A stretch of 64,000 nt of DNA from Vibrio nitrifigilis (GCF_015686695.1 NZ_JADPMR010000001.1:496001-560000), one strand, 5' to 3'. Counted from the stretch's first letter, positions 27,367 to 36,372 are shown. Notes: a model not told the origin generated them from the sequence alone. Made by a program: numbers and translations.

Positions 27367-28242
27367 CTATTTGGGAAAATCACAGTTTGCTTGGCTGGAA
27401 CGATTGAGGCGCTCTACTTTAAATCCTTGTTTTTCAAGTAGTGATAAAACATTTCCTTCGCCGATGAGGTGTAACATACCCACCACCATTACGTAGTGAC
27501 CATTTTGATTGGGCAAAAAAGTCTTCGAGTTTATTTTATCTGCCCAGTCTTGATTACGGTTGCTTAGTACATTCTGTTTCATTTGGTTGGGCATAGAATC
27601 CGCTTGAGCAAAGCGTAATAAATTTTTCTTGTCACCTGCTTTCCAACTTTGAACTAAACATTGCATAGTCGCAGTACTGGTTTGCCATTCATCCAACATA
27701 GAGACCAACAGCTCTTTACCTTGTTGATCTTGCTTTGTCAGTAAGTTGATCTGAAATTGTAGGGTTTCTAAACCAATGACTGGGATATTGTCTTTTGTTG
27801 CTTGTCCGATAAGGTGATTATCAATCCCGTTACGAGATTGATACCCGAGTTGTTCTAGATGTACATTTTGAATCGAAATGGCCGTAACCCAAGGGGACAT
27901 TGCGCGATAACGCTGGCTATTTAGTCCCAGTTTCTTAGTGATTCTATCGAGCTTCTTTAATTGTTTTGCAGTCAGTACTTCATCACTACGAACCGTTTGT
28001 GGTGGATAGTTAACCTGATTTGCGTTGCGTGTATCAGCCTCTGTAATGAGGCCATCACCATGTGCTAAAGACTCAGTGATCACTTTAGGTAGTGGGTACA
28101 TGGATTCATTTCCCACATGGACAGAGCCGATCACGTAAATATTTAAATCACCCTTGGAAATGTGCCAATAGAGAGGTTCTGCTTTAGTCACTGTGGTGAC
28201 AATGGCAAGCAGACTAGCAATGAGGCGTAAGCTCAGCGACAT
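27367..28242 (-). CDS. TraB/GumN family protein
   Basis: 291-residue secreted protein of the TraB/GumN (haem-binding-like/EreA fold) family. A signal peptide (SLRLIASLLAIVTTVTKA) precedes the signature IYVIGSVHVGNESMYPLP, and the C-terminal motif MVVGMLHLIGEGNVLSLLEKQGFKVERL is conserved in the family. Related proteins are proposed metalloproteases, but no function is firmly assigned. It stands alone between the repeat array and copA. Confidence 0.82.
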   Translation of the reverse strand: MSLSLRLIASLLAIVTTVTKAEPLYWHISKGDLNIYVIGSVHVGNESMYPLPKVITESLAHGDGLITEADTRNANQVNYPPQTVRSDEVLTAKQLKKLDRITKKLGLNSQRYRAMSPWVTAISIQNVHLEQLGYQSRNGIDNHLIGQATKDNIPVIGLETLQFQINLLTKQDQQGKELLVSMLDEWQTSTATMQCLVQSWKAGDKKNLLRFAQADSMPNQMKQNVLSNRNQDWADKINSKTFLPNQNGHYVMVVGMLHLIGEGNVLSLLEKQGFKVERLNRSSQANCDFPK

Positions 28243-28304
28243 AATTCTTCCTGAATCGATAAATATTGCTTTAAATAGGGCAGAATAGCATAGCAGGTGT
28301 GAAA

Positions 28305-28334
28305 AAAATGGCGATGTATCAACATCGCCATTTT
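28305..28334 (-). terminator. Terminator of copA
   Basis: A perfect 13-bp stem (28305-28317 with 28322-28334) with a four-base loop; on the minus strand the 3' arm runs into seven T. Confidence 0.85.
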
Positions 28335-28362
28335 ACGTTGAAAATCAGTATGTACACCAAGG

Positions 28363-31080
28363 TTAGTTTTGTACTTTAAATAGCCTTAAACGATTAGCAT
28401 TGCTTACAACAGTGATTGAAGACAATGCCATAGCTGCCCCTGCAATAACAGGGCTGAGCATAAACCCAAAAGCAGGATATAGAACACCTGCAGCGATAGG
28501 AATACCAATAGTGTTGTAAATAAACGCACCAAATAAGTTCTGATGAATATTTTTTACCGTTGCTTTTGATAGCTCAATAGCATTAGCAATGGCGGCCGGA
28601 GATGAGTTCAATAGTGTCATCTGAGCACTTTCAATGGCGACATCACTCCCTGAGCCCATGGCAACACCAATGTCTGCTTGCGCTAAAGCAGGGGCATCGT
28701 TAATACCATCACCAGCCATCGCTACCTTGCGACCTAACTGCTGTAAAGCTGCAATATGCTCAGCTTTTTCATCCGGTTTTACTTGGGCAATAATTTGCTT
28801 AATGCCGATTTCTTGACCGATAGCGTCAGCAACACCTTGTTGGTCACCAGTTAACATGACCGTGTGAATTCCCATATTATTCAGTGTGGTGATCGCTTGT
28901 TTTGCTTCCGGTTTGATTGGATCTGCAATGGCAATACTGCCAATAATCTGCTGATCTATTGCAATTAATACCGGTGTCCAAGCATTGTTTTGGTATTGTT
29001 CTAACGCAGTTTGAACCTTGTCTAATTCAATCCCAAGTTCTTGAATGTAAGTCGTCGAACCGATCAGAACATGTTGGCCATTGATTATTGCGCTCAAACC
29101 TTTACCGCGTTGGTTAGCAAATTGCTCAGTAACCATCGGGGATAACTGCTGCTCCTTGGCATAAATGCAAATTGCTTTTGCTAAAGGGTGTTCCGAGTGT
29201 TGTTCTAGTCCGTAGGCCAATTTTAATAAATCTTCTGGAGTGCCAGAAAGAACATCGACCGATTGAACACTGGGTTTACCTTGCGTCAAGGTCCCGGTTT
29301 TATCAAACACAACCGTATCAATTTGGCTAGCTGATTGCAGTACGTTAGCATCTTTAATTAAAATTCCGAGTTCGGCTGCTTTACCAACCCCAACAGTGAC
29401 AGATAAAGGGGTAGCAAGACCAAGCGCACAGGGACAGGCAATGATCAGCACGGTTGTTGCTGCCACTAGCATGTAGCTGATTTTAGGTTCTGGGCCTACC
29501 ATGTACCAAATGGCTGCGGTAACGATCGCGATACCGACTACAACCGGAACAAATACCGATGAAATGCGGTCCGCGAGCTTAGCTATTGCAGGTTTACTGC
29601 TTTGTGCTTGGCGTACCAATTGGATAATGCGTGACAGCATGGTTTGACTACCGATCCCTGTCGCTTTAATCACTAAACTGCCGTCTTGGTTAATCGTGCC
29701 CGCTGAAACGGGTTCACCTTCTAACTTATGGGTAGGAACAGGTTCGCCAGTCAGCATAGATTCATCGACATAGGAATCCCCTTCGATAACCACACCATCA
29801 ACTGCTACTTTTTCCCCTGGTTTGATGCGTAACATCATTCCTTGCTCAATGCTATCAACACGAATGACTTCATCACCGGTATCAGTAATAAGCGTTGCTT
29901 CTTGAGGTTGTAGGTTAATTAACGCTTGTAATGATTGTGTCGTGCGAGCTTTCGCTTTTGCTTCAATATAGTGACCTAAAGAGATCAAACCGATGATCAT
30001 CGCACTGGCTTCAAAGTACACATGACGTGCAGCATCTGGGAATGCATTGGGTATAAGAACGACAGTAATCGAGTAGAGCCATGCGACGCCAGTACCTAGT
30101 GCGACTAATGTATCCATGGTTGCTCGGCCATGAGTCAATGATTTCCACGCACTAGAATAGAAGTGGCGGCCAGCCGTCATGAGCAGTCCTAAACAGAGTA
30201 ATCCGACAATTCCCCAACCAATTTGTACAGAACCCGAGGTGATCATCATTTCCCCCCCGAATACTCCCCAGAGCATGAGGGGAACCCCCAAAACAAGCCC
30301 CATCACAGCACTACGCAAGTGCTCCTTTTTGACTTGTTCTAGTTGTTCTTGCTGTTTGTGTTGTTGCTCGGCTGGGTCATCAACCCATTCGGCTTGATAG
30401 CCTGCTTCAGTGATGGCTTTAATCAGCGCGTCGGGTTGTTGCTCACGAGCAAGGACTAACGCGCTTTGTTCAGCAAGGTTTACTTGCGCTCGATGAACCC
30501 CTTCGACTGATAATAGGGCTTTTTCAACTGATGAAACACAGCTAGCACAGCTCATCCCTTTAACTAAGAGATGTGTTGCCACGTCTTCTTGATGAATCGT
30601 GCTAGCTTGCTGCTGTTTTGTATTAGGGGTCTCCTCTACAGCAACATCATCTGCTTGAGGGACGGTGTCAGTTTCTGATGGTTGCATTGCATCATCATTA
30701 GCCGCTTTGGCAGTGAAGCCGACTTCTGCCACTTTATCTGCGATTTGTTGCTCAGTAAGAGATGTCACGAGAGTTAAATGCTCGGTGGTTACCTCTAAAC
30801 GAGCAATCTGATCCGATTCTTTTAGGTGAGAGGTGAGTTTATTAACACATCCTCCACAATGTAGGCCTTCTAAAGCAAAGTCGTAACGATGGCCGGCACC
30901 AAACCCCGCCGTTTCAACACTGTCTAGTACTCCATCAAGTGATGCTTCAGTATCAAATTCGATGAAAGTAGGGGACAGTTCTTTAATATCTACTGTGAAA
31001 TCTTCATTCAACTGACGCTCAAGTTTACGCGCGCAGCCCATACAATGAAGACCGGTTAATGATAGAGAATAATGGCTCAT
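28363..31080 (-). CDS. copA: Copper-exporting P1B-type ATPase CopA
   Basis: Inner-membrane pump that exports Cu(I). The ATG at 31080 (905 residues) has GGAGG 8 bases upstream; the longer frame lacks such a site. The N-terminus carries three metal-binding HMA-like domains with CxxC pairs: HCMGC (13-16), HCGGC (75-78) and SCASC (about 180); E. coli CopA has two. Further motifs are the membrane CPC (IACPCALG), the phosphorylated Asp in DKTGTLTQG, the TGEP actuator loop, the HP locus (SEHPLAKAI) and GDGINDAPAL. A CueR-type promoter lies directly upstream. Confidence 0.96.
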   Translation of the reverse strand: MSHYSLSLTGLHCMGCARKLERQLNEDFTVDIKELSPTFIEFDTEASLDGVLDSVETAGFGAGHRYDFALEGLHCGGCVNKLTSHLKESDQIARLEVTTEHLTLVTSLTEQQIADKVAEVGFTAKAANDDAMQPSETDTVPQADDVAVEETPNTKQQQASTIHQEDVATHLLVKGMSCASCVSSVEKALLSVEGVHRAQVNLAEQSALVLAREQQPDALIKAITEAGYQAEWVDDPAEQQHKQQEQLEQVKKEHLRSAVMGLVLGVPLMLWGVFGGEMMITSGSVQIGWGIVGLLCLGLLMTAGRHFYSSAWKSLTHGRATMDTLVALGTGVAWLYSITVVLIPNAFPDAARHVYFEASAMIIGLISLGHYIEAKAKARTTQSLQALINLQPQEATLITDTGDEVIRVDSIEQGMMLRIKPGEKVAVDGVVIEGDSYVDESMLTGEPVPTHKLEGEPVSAGTINQDGSLVIKATGIGSQTMLSRIIQLVRQAQSSKPAIAKLADRISSVFVPVVVGIAIVTAAIWYMVGPEPKISYMLVAATTVLIIACPCALGLATPLSVTVGVGKAAELGILIKDANVLQSASQIDTVVFDKTGTLTQGKPSVQSVDVLSGTPEDLLKLAYGLEQHSEHPLAKAICIYAKEQQLSPMVTEQFANQRGKGLSAIINGQHVLIGSTTYIQELGIELDKVQTALEQYQNNAWTPVLIAIDQQIIGSIAIADPIKPEAKQAITTLNNMGIHTVMLTGDQQGVADAIGQEIGIKQIIAQVKPDEKAEHIAALQQLGRKVAMAGDGINDAPALAQADIGVAMGSGSDVAIESAQMTLLNSSPAAIANAIELSKATVKNIHQNLFGAFIYNTIGIPIAAGVLYPAFGFMLSPVIAGAAMALSSITVVSNANRLRLFKVQN

Positions 31081-31110
31081 GAAATTTCCCTCCAAGACCA
31101 ATTTTGTCTC

Positions 31111-31141
31111 AGCATAAACCTTACCCTAACGGTAAGGTCAA
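31111..31141 (-). promoter_or_regulatory. CueR-type copper-responsive promoter of copA
   Basis: On the minus strand a -35 TTGACC (31136-31141) and a -10 TATGCT (31111-31116) are separated by 19 bases, the long spacer typical of MerR-family promoters. Between and over them lies an inverted repeat (31118-31138) with arms ACCTTACC and GGTAAGGT around five bases, close to known CueR operators. This predicts activation by Cu(I)-CueR; no cueR gene lies in the window. Confidence 0.88.
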
Positions 31142-31318
31142 GGATAAATAGGACTTCTAGTTTGAGTTAAACACTATTGTTAAGGAAAATGAGGTAAAAG
31201 AGTTGGTTATTAGGTCAAATCGATATTTGTTGTTATTCCCTAGGCAGTGGTAGAATACCGCGCAAATTTCGCTTACGCTGTCGATTTGGCGCAGGCTTCT
31301 GACAAAGGTAAATTCATA

Positions 31319-32746
31319 ATGACGGTTAAAACTCGTTTTGCTCCTAGCCCAACAGGCTTTCTTCATGTCGGTGGTGCACGTACCGCACTGTACTCTTGGT
31401 TATATGCGAAAAACCAAGGTGGTGAATTTGTTTTGCGTATCGAAGACACTGATTTAGAACGTTCTACTCAACCAGCAGTAGATGCGATTCTTGAGGGCAT
31501 GACTTGGCTTGGTCTAGATTGGGATGAAGGTCCATACTACCAAACTAAACGTTTTGACCGTTACAACGAAGTAGTGGATCAGCTACTTGCTGAAGGCAAA
31601 GCGTACAAATGTTATGCATCTAAAGAACTGCTTGATGAAGTTCGCGCAGAACAAGAAGCGAACAAAGAATTGGTTCGCTACGATGCTAACCATCCAAAAA
31701 TCAAAGCAGCAAACGAAGCGGCAAAAGAGGGTGATCCTTGTTGTATTCGTTTCCGTAACCCTACAGAAGGTACTGTTGTATTTGATGACCAAATTCGTGG
31801 CCCTATCGAGTTCTCGAATAGTGTGTTGGATGATTTGATCATTCGTCGTACTGACGGTTCACCAACCTACAACTTCTGTGTGGTAGTGGATGACTGGGAT
31901 ATGGGTATCACTCACGTAATCCGTGGTGAAGACCATATCAACAACACACCTCGTCAAATCAACATCTACAAAGCACTTGGCGCAGAAGTTCCTACTTTTG
32001 CTCACTGTGCAATGATCCTTGGCGACGACGGTGCGAAACTGTCTAAACGTCACGGTGCGGTTTCTGTTATGCAATACCGCGATGAAGGTTACCTACCTGA
32101 AGCGCTAATCAACTACTTAGTACGTCTAGGTTGGGGTCATGGCGACCAAGAAATCTTCACTAAAGAAGAGATGATCAACCTATTTAGCTTGAATGCGATT
32201 TCTAAATCAGCATCCGCATTCAACACTGAAAAACTATTATGGTTGAACAACCACTACATCAAGACGCTTGCACCTGAATACGTGGCAAGTCACCTTGAAT
32301 GGCACTTCGAACACCAAGGTATCAACAAAGATAACGGTCCAGCACTGACTGATCTAGTGGCGCTAATGGGCGAACGTGCTCATACATTGGTTGAGCTTGC
32401 TGCTCAATCTCGTTACTTCTACGAAGACTTCTCTGAATTCGACGCAGCAGCAGCGAAAAAACACCTACGTGGCGTAGCAAAAGAGCCTCTTGCTCTTGCA
32501 TTGAGCAAAATCGAAGCGCTAACTGAGTGGACTGCGGAAAGTTTACACGGCGTTATCGAAGCGGTATGTGCTGAACTAGAAGTTGGCATGGGTAAAGTAG
32601 GTATGCCTCTACGTGTTGCTGTGACTGGCGCAGGTCAATCACCATCAGTAGACGCAACTATGCAGCTAATTGGTAAAGAACGTGTTATCGCTCGTATCAA
32701 GATGGCATTAGAGTTCATTGCTCAGCGTGAAGCAAACGCACAATAA
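31319..32746 (+). CDS. gltX: Glutamyl-tRNA synthetase
   Basis: Charges tRNA-Glu. With the ATG at 31319 the protein has 475 residues and begins MTVKTRFAPSPTGFLHVGG, containing the class I HIGH-type motif; the open frame upstream to 31247 is not conserved sequence. The second signature is KLSKRHG near residue 240. The C-terminal anticodon-binding helical domain is complete. A terminator follows. Confidence 0.97.
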   Translation: MTVKTRFAPSPTGFLHVGGARTALYSWLYAKNQGGEFVLRIEDTDLERSTQPAVDAILEGMTWLGLDWDEGPYYQTKRFDRYNEVVDQLLAEGKAYKCYASKELLDEVRAEQEANKELVRYDANHPKIKAANEAAKEGDPCCIRFRNPTEGTVVFDDQIRGPIEFSNSVLDDLIIRRTDGSPTYNFCVVVDDWDMGITHVIRGEDHINNTPRQINIYKALGAEVPTFAHCAMILGDDGAKLSKRHGAVSVMQYRDEGYLPEALINYLVRLGWGHGDQEIFTKEEMINLFSLNAISKSASAFNTEKLLWLNNHYIKTLAPEYVASHLEWHFEHQGINKDNGPALTDLVALMGERAHTLVELAAQSRYFYEDFSEFDAAAAKKHLRGVAKEPLALALSKIEALTEWTAESLHGVIEAVCAELEVGMGKVGMPLRVAVTGAGQSPSVDATMQLIGKERVIARIKMALEFIAQREANAQ

Positions 32747-32770
32747 TAGGCGTTACCTATAAAAAGAAAA

Positions 32771-32800
32771 ACCGTAGCTGAGAGGCTGCGGTTTTTTTTA
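32771..32800 (+). terminator. Terminator after gltX
   Basis: An 8-bp stem (32771-32778 with 32785-32792, one T-G pair) with a six-base loop and a run of eight T. Confidence 0.85.
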
Positions 32801-32853
32801 TATCTATACTAATAAGGATTCTTAGGCCGACACCGATGAATGCCAAAAGAGGA

Positions 32854-33360
32854 TTATTTTAGGTCAATACTATTAAGCCGGCCCATGTAGATTAGAATAT
32901 CAAGGTAGTCTTTATGAGCTTCAAGTAGCGCTTTTTTCGTTTTGCTATAGGCAGCGAGTTTACCATGCTTGTTTATAGAGCAGACGACACTCTTAAACGT
33001 ACATTTCCCTTTTGCATCATAGTGTCTCCATGCGGCAATGTAGCACGCATCGCGACAATCTGGGTTTTCCAATGTTGGTCGGGGTTTGTAGATGATCTTT
33101 GGCTCAAGACTATGCGGAAGGCGAGTCATTAAGTAGGGATCTTTTAAGATTCTTCGCCAATGTTTGCCCCACATCTCTGAACCTAGTTCATTACGCATAC
33201 GAATGGCTTTCTGTAATCCACGCTTTTCACCGATACGTATGTAACCGACGGAGCGGTGTAATACGGTATCTTCGGGGGTATGAATGTGGATTTTATACGC
33301 GGTTTTCGCTTTCGAAATAAATCGATGACCGGTATTGGTCTCCAAATTACTCTTCTTCAT
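32854..33360 (-). CDS. Hypothetical protein with AP2-like DNA-binding repeats
   Basis: 168 residues, with no firm family assignment. Two segments resemble the AP2/integrase-type three-strand-plus-helix DNA-binding fold: residues about 10-70 (RFISKAKTAYKIHIHTP then KRGLQKAIRMRNELGSEMWG) and about 105-160 (YIAAWRHYDAKGKCTFKSVV then TKKALLEAHKDYLDIL). Each ends in a helix, and the protein is strongly basic. Such small AP2-like proteins are found in Vibrio as orphans. A Fur-like palindrome lies 15 bases upstream. A nucleic-acid-binding role is inferred, not shown. Confidence 0.6.
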   Translation of the reverse strand: MKKSNLETNTGHRFISKAKTAYKIHIHTPEDTVLHRSVGYIRIGEKRGLQKAIRMRNELGSEMWGKHWRRILKDPYLMTRLPHSLEPKIIYKPRPTLENPDCRDACYIAAWRHYDAKGKCTFKSVVCSINKHGKLAAYSKTKKALLEAHKDYLDILIYMGRLNSIDLK

Positions 33361-33374
33361 TGTCTCATCTATAT

Positions 33375-33387
33375 AATAATCATTATT
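33375..33387 (-). promoter_or_regulatory. Fur-like palindrome before the AP2-like gene
   Basis: AATAATCATTATT forms a 6-1-6 inverted repeat, the core pattern of Fur boxes (GATAAT-n-ATTATC). It lies 15 bases before the start codon of the minus-strand gene, where it could block transcription. AT-rich sequence could give this by chance. Confidence 0.4.
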
Positions 33388-33412
33388 TGATTAAGGAAAG
33401 GTGTCGGATTCT

Positions 33413-33589
33413 TTACCAAGCGTAAAAAATGTAACGGAGTTTCATCAGAGTTAAGTCAGGAGAATGCGAGAAAAAGCGAGTTCTATTGATCTTATGTGAA
33501 GTGGGTTCAATAAAGCTCAAAGGAATGATAAGGGCTGCCAATAAGATATTCAATGCAAGTATGAGTAAAAAATAGCCCGTGTTAATCAT
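33413..33589 (-). CDS. Candidate 58-residue membrane protein
   Basis: An open frame from ATG at 33589 encodes a hydrophobic N-terminal segment (TGYFLLILALNILLAALIIPL, about residues 4-24) that would span the membrane once, then a basic, Ser/Arg-rich tail ending KLRYIFYAW. No clear ribosome site is seen, and I do not recognise the family. It ends 52 bases before the AP2-like gene on the same strand, so the two could be cotranscribed. It may be spurious. Confidence 0.3.
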   Translation of the reverse strand: MINTGYFLLILALNILLAALIIPLSFIEPTSHKINRTRFFSHSPDLTLMKLRYIFYAW

Positions 33590-33757
33590 TAAAAATACCG
33601 AGTCAATGACACATTCCGACGTTGTTTTTACTCTATTCCCCAGTAATAAAATGGACTTTCTTTGTGGTCAACTTAGCTATTAACGGGGCAGAATTCAGGG
33701 TGTCACTCATGAGTTCTTGCATAGAAGCTATCAACTTCAACGTGCTTGGGATAGGCC
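33590..33757. other. Rest of the gap between the AP2-like gene and the LacI gene
   Basis: The gap runs from 33361 to 33757. Apart from the palindrome and the small candidate frame listed separately, I see nothing here: no tRNA, no convincing terminator for the operon on the minus strand, and no longer coding frame. Confidence 0.5.
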
Positions 33758-34795
33758 TTAATCAGAGTTTGGTAATGGTCGAACGGTATGACGCCATTTA
33801 GCGATAGCAGAAAAGTGTTCTGTAACAGGGTCGTTAGGTTCTTCTGATGTTTTCGTTAAGCGTTGGACAATCGCAGCAGCCATTTGAGTGAGTGGCTGTT
33901 GGTAGGTTGTTAATTGGTAACTTTGCCAACTAGATTGTTCAATATCATCAAATCCAATGATGCAGAGATCGTTAGGAATCGACAGTTTAAATTCATGGCG
34001 AGCCACATCCATAAATCCACAGGCGAGCAAATCAGTGACACAAAAAATGCCATCTGGTTTTTGACGATGGGAGAGTAATTGTCGTGCTGCTTCCGCCCCT
34101 GTGTTGTATTCAGTTGGGCCTGCTCGTAATAACGTACACGGTTGTTGGTGTTGTTTGGCAAGATCCATGAAGCGTTGTTCACGAGCTAATAAACTCGGTG
34201 ATTGAATTGTGGATGAGATCACAGCTAAACGCCGACAGCCAGCCTGCTGCAGTAGATGATGCGCGTCGGCTATGATGTCTTGATAATCGATCACCATATG
34301 GTCGGCCCGTGGAAACTGATTACCTCGGTTAATCAAGATGACATGTTGTCCGCTATTTAAACACGTTTCGACAAATTCATTATCTGGAGAGCCAGAAAGA
34401 ACAATTGTAGCTGAAGCACGGTAATTAAGCGTTTGGCTTAAGGCTTCATTAGTGCTCTCCTTACCTCCCGCAGTGTTGATTACCATCACTGCTCGTCCGG
34501 CTATTTGCAGGTGCTGAGTGATTGTATCGAGTAATTGGGCTTGAAATGGTGCATTTAGGTTAGAGCCGAGAATGCATACCGGTCGGCTGGTTTCTTTTGA
34601 CAGGCCACGGGCTAGATGGTTGACATGATAGTTTAGCGCCTTTGCTGCATCCATCACCTTGACTCTGGTTTGTTCTGAGACACTGGCGCCTGGTGTGAAG
34701 GTGCGTGATACTGCAGAGCGAGAGACACCAGCAAGTTTTGCCACTTCAGCAGCACTTGCCATTGATTTAGGAATAAAAGGCGCTTTATTTGTCAT
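33758..34795 (-). CDS. LacI-family transcriptional regulator
   Basis: 345 residues. The N-terminal helix-turn-helix and hinge are clear: SAAEVAKLAGVSRSAVSRTFTPGASVSEQTR, then ALNYHVNHLARGL. A periplasmic-binding-protein-like effector domain follows (PVCILGSNLNAPF, CVTDLLACGFMDVARH, NDLCIIGFDDIEQSSW). It is the last gene of the six-gene operon, so it probably represses the operon in response to its substrate. A palindrome before the first gene (40569-40588) is the best operator candidate. Confidence 0.9.
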   Translation of the reverse strand: MTNKAPFIPKSMASAAEVAKLAGVSRSAVSRTFTPGASVSEQTRVKVMDAAKALNYHVNHLARGLSKETSRPVCILGSNLNAPFQAQLLDTITQHLQIAGRAVMVINTAGGKESTNEALSQTLNYRASATIVLSGSPDNEFVETCLNSGQHVILINRGNQFPRADHMVIDYQDIIADAHHLLQQAGCRRLAVISSTIQSPSLLAREQRFMDLAKQHQQPCTLLRAGPTEYNTGAEAARQLLSHRQKPDGIFCVTDLLACGFMDVARHEFKLSIPNDLCIIGFDDIEQSSWQSYQLTTYQQPLTQMAAAIVQRLTKTSEEPNDPVTEHFSAIAKWRHTVRPLPNSD

Positions 34796-34838
34796 AGATT
34801 TCTGATTACTTCGTTACTTATGTTTATTCTGCAATAAC

Positions 34839-35447
34839 TTAGCGAATAGCTCGGTGCATAGCCACTGCTTGTTTAGCTAAATCAACCAACATAGGTTTTG
34901 GCGTTTCAAACCATTCATCTGGGTGCAATTCGCGAGTGTGACGAATATGGGCGATAGCGGCTTCTAATGTCGGGTATTTTTCTGGCATCTCCAGATGTAA
35001 GAATAACGCGACAATAGTGACAGAACGACTACGACCTCCACGGCAATTAACCAAAATATTGCCTAATTCGCGGTTTTTATAAGAAGGTTTATCCGGAATG
35101 GTCTGATTTAAGGCTGAACGCATTAAGTAGTAACCCGCTAAAATCATTTCGGCAGTGTTACCAGGACCATCAATCAAGCCGAGCTTGTAATAACGAACTG
35201 GCCCAGCACCAAATGCCTTAGTATCGCCGGTGTAATTCGGATCAAGTTGGTCTACCCAGTCAATATCAAGGTTGACTGCACAGTTGAGGACAATTTTGAT
35301 ATCTAACTCTTTGAGAAGATCAGGATTTGCGGTACCAACAGACCCTCCAATATAAATATTGACGCCCCAATGAGGAATATTGCTTTCAATAAGGCTAATA
35401 GGTGGACGTGGGTAATGTTTGGTTTTAGATGGAGTTGTTACAGTCAT
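34839..35447 (-). CDS. Dual-specificity/tyrosine-type phosphatase
   Basis: 202-residue cytoplasmic protein with the cysteine phosphatase P-loop CX5R: NCRGGRSRSV near residue 135, preceded by the PNYTGDTKAFGAGP region and followed by helices. The general acid would be an Asp in the GLIDGPGN loop. There is no signal peptide. In this operon it more likely removes phosphate from an imported metabolite or inositol phosphate than from protein, but that is inference. It starts 11 bases after the inositol-monophosphatase-family gene. Confidence 0.75.
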   Translation of the reverse strand: MTVTTPSKTKHYPRPPISLIESNIPHWGVNIYIGGSVGTANPDLLKELDIKIVLNCAVNLDIDWVDQLDPNYTGDTKAFGAGPVRYYKLGLIDGPGNTAEMILAGYYLMRSALNQTIPDKPSYKNRELGNILVNCRGGRSRSVTIVALFLHLEMPEKYPTLEAAIAHIRHTRELHPDEWFETPKPMLVDLAKQAVAMHRAIR

Positions 35448-35458
35448 AAAATCAAGCC

Positions 35459-36262
35459 TTATTGTTGGGATAATAAAGGAATATCTAAGGCGTCAGCCAA
35501 TGATTGAGCAACGCCTGGAGCAGCGGCAAAAACGGGGCCGCCGAATCGGATCTCATCAAAGTTTTGTGGGTAAGTCCCGGTATATCCGCCCGCTTCGCGA
35601 ACCAGTAATAAACCCGCTAAGCAGTCCCAAGCATTCATATGTAGCTCGGCATAACCATCAGTGCGACCTTCTGCAACCCAGGCTAATGCCAGTGCGCCAG
35701 AGGCACCGCGGCGAATATTCGTTCCTAGTGTGAGTAAGTTATCGATAGCACTGAGATAACGTTGTTGAGAAACCCTTGTTGACCAGCCAAGTTCAAAAGA
35801 GCTACTAGCAATATGAGCGGTTTTGGCAATGTGTAATGGGGATTGATTTTTGAGAGCGTAATAGCCTTTACGTGCTAAATAGAGCTCATCTGTAACTGGA
35901 TTATAAATCGCCCCAAGTAAGGTTTCTGCTCGATAAACGAGGGCAATGGCAACGCAAAAGTGATCGATTCCACGGGCAAAGTTCGCTGTGCCATCAATAG
36001 GGTCGACAATCCATAGGTAATCACTATCGGTGTTAAAACCGCCGGATTCTTCACCAAACACCACATCCTGTGGAAACTGTTTGCAAATGGAATCGCGGAT
36101 CAGGTTTTCAACTAAGCCATCTGCTTCAGTTAGGAAGTCTTGTGCTCCTTTTAAAGAGATCTCTTGCGGATCGCGCTGGTGGAAATGATTAAGCGCAAGC
36201 TGTCCCGCTTCTAGAATAACGGTTTTAAGAGCTTTTTCTCTACTATCAATTGCATCGTTCAA
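35459..36262 (-). CDS. Inositol monophosphatase family protein
   Basis: 267-residue Mg-dependent phosphatase of the SuhB/IMPase/CysQ family. Metal and substrate motifs are complete: FGEESGGF (Glu), WIVDPIDGTANFARG (Asp-Pro-Ile-Asp-Gly-Thr), and NAWDCLAGLLLVREAGG near the C-terminus. It starts with a TTG at 36262, with GAGGA 10 bases upstream and no nearby ATG in frame. Its place between a binding protein and a second phosphatase suggests it dephosphorylates what the transporter brings in. Confidence 0.88.
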   Translation of the reverse strand: MNDAIDSREKALKTVILEAGQLALNHFHQRDPQEISLKGAQDFLTEADGLVENLIRDSICKQFPQDVVFGEESGGFNTDSDYLWIVDPIDGTANFARGIDHFCVAIALVYRAETLLGAIYNPVTDELYLARKGYYALKNQSPLHIAKTAHIASSSFELGWSTRVSQQRYLSAIDNLLTLGTNIRRGASGALALAWVAEGRTDGYAELHMNAWDCLAGLLLVREAGGYTGTYPQNFDEIRFGGPVFAAAPGVAQSLADALDIPLLSQQ

Positions 36263-36318
36263 TGAAGGTTCTTCCTCGTATAAATCAGTGGCTATTTCAT
36301 CGCCCGAAGGCGGTGAAA

Positions 36319-36365
36319 ACTTAGTAAGTTGTCAGGTGAATCGTGCAGAGACCAACTTACTAAGT
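36319..36365 (-). repeat. Intercistronic stem-loop between binding protein and phosphatase genes
   Basis: Exact 13-base arms (36319-36331 and 36353-36365) lie just after the binding-protein stop codon on the minus strand, with a 21-base loop and no T run. Such hairpins often protect the upstream message and lower expression of the genes after it. Confidence 0.65.
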
Positions 36366-36372
36366 CGTATCA

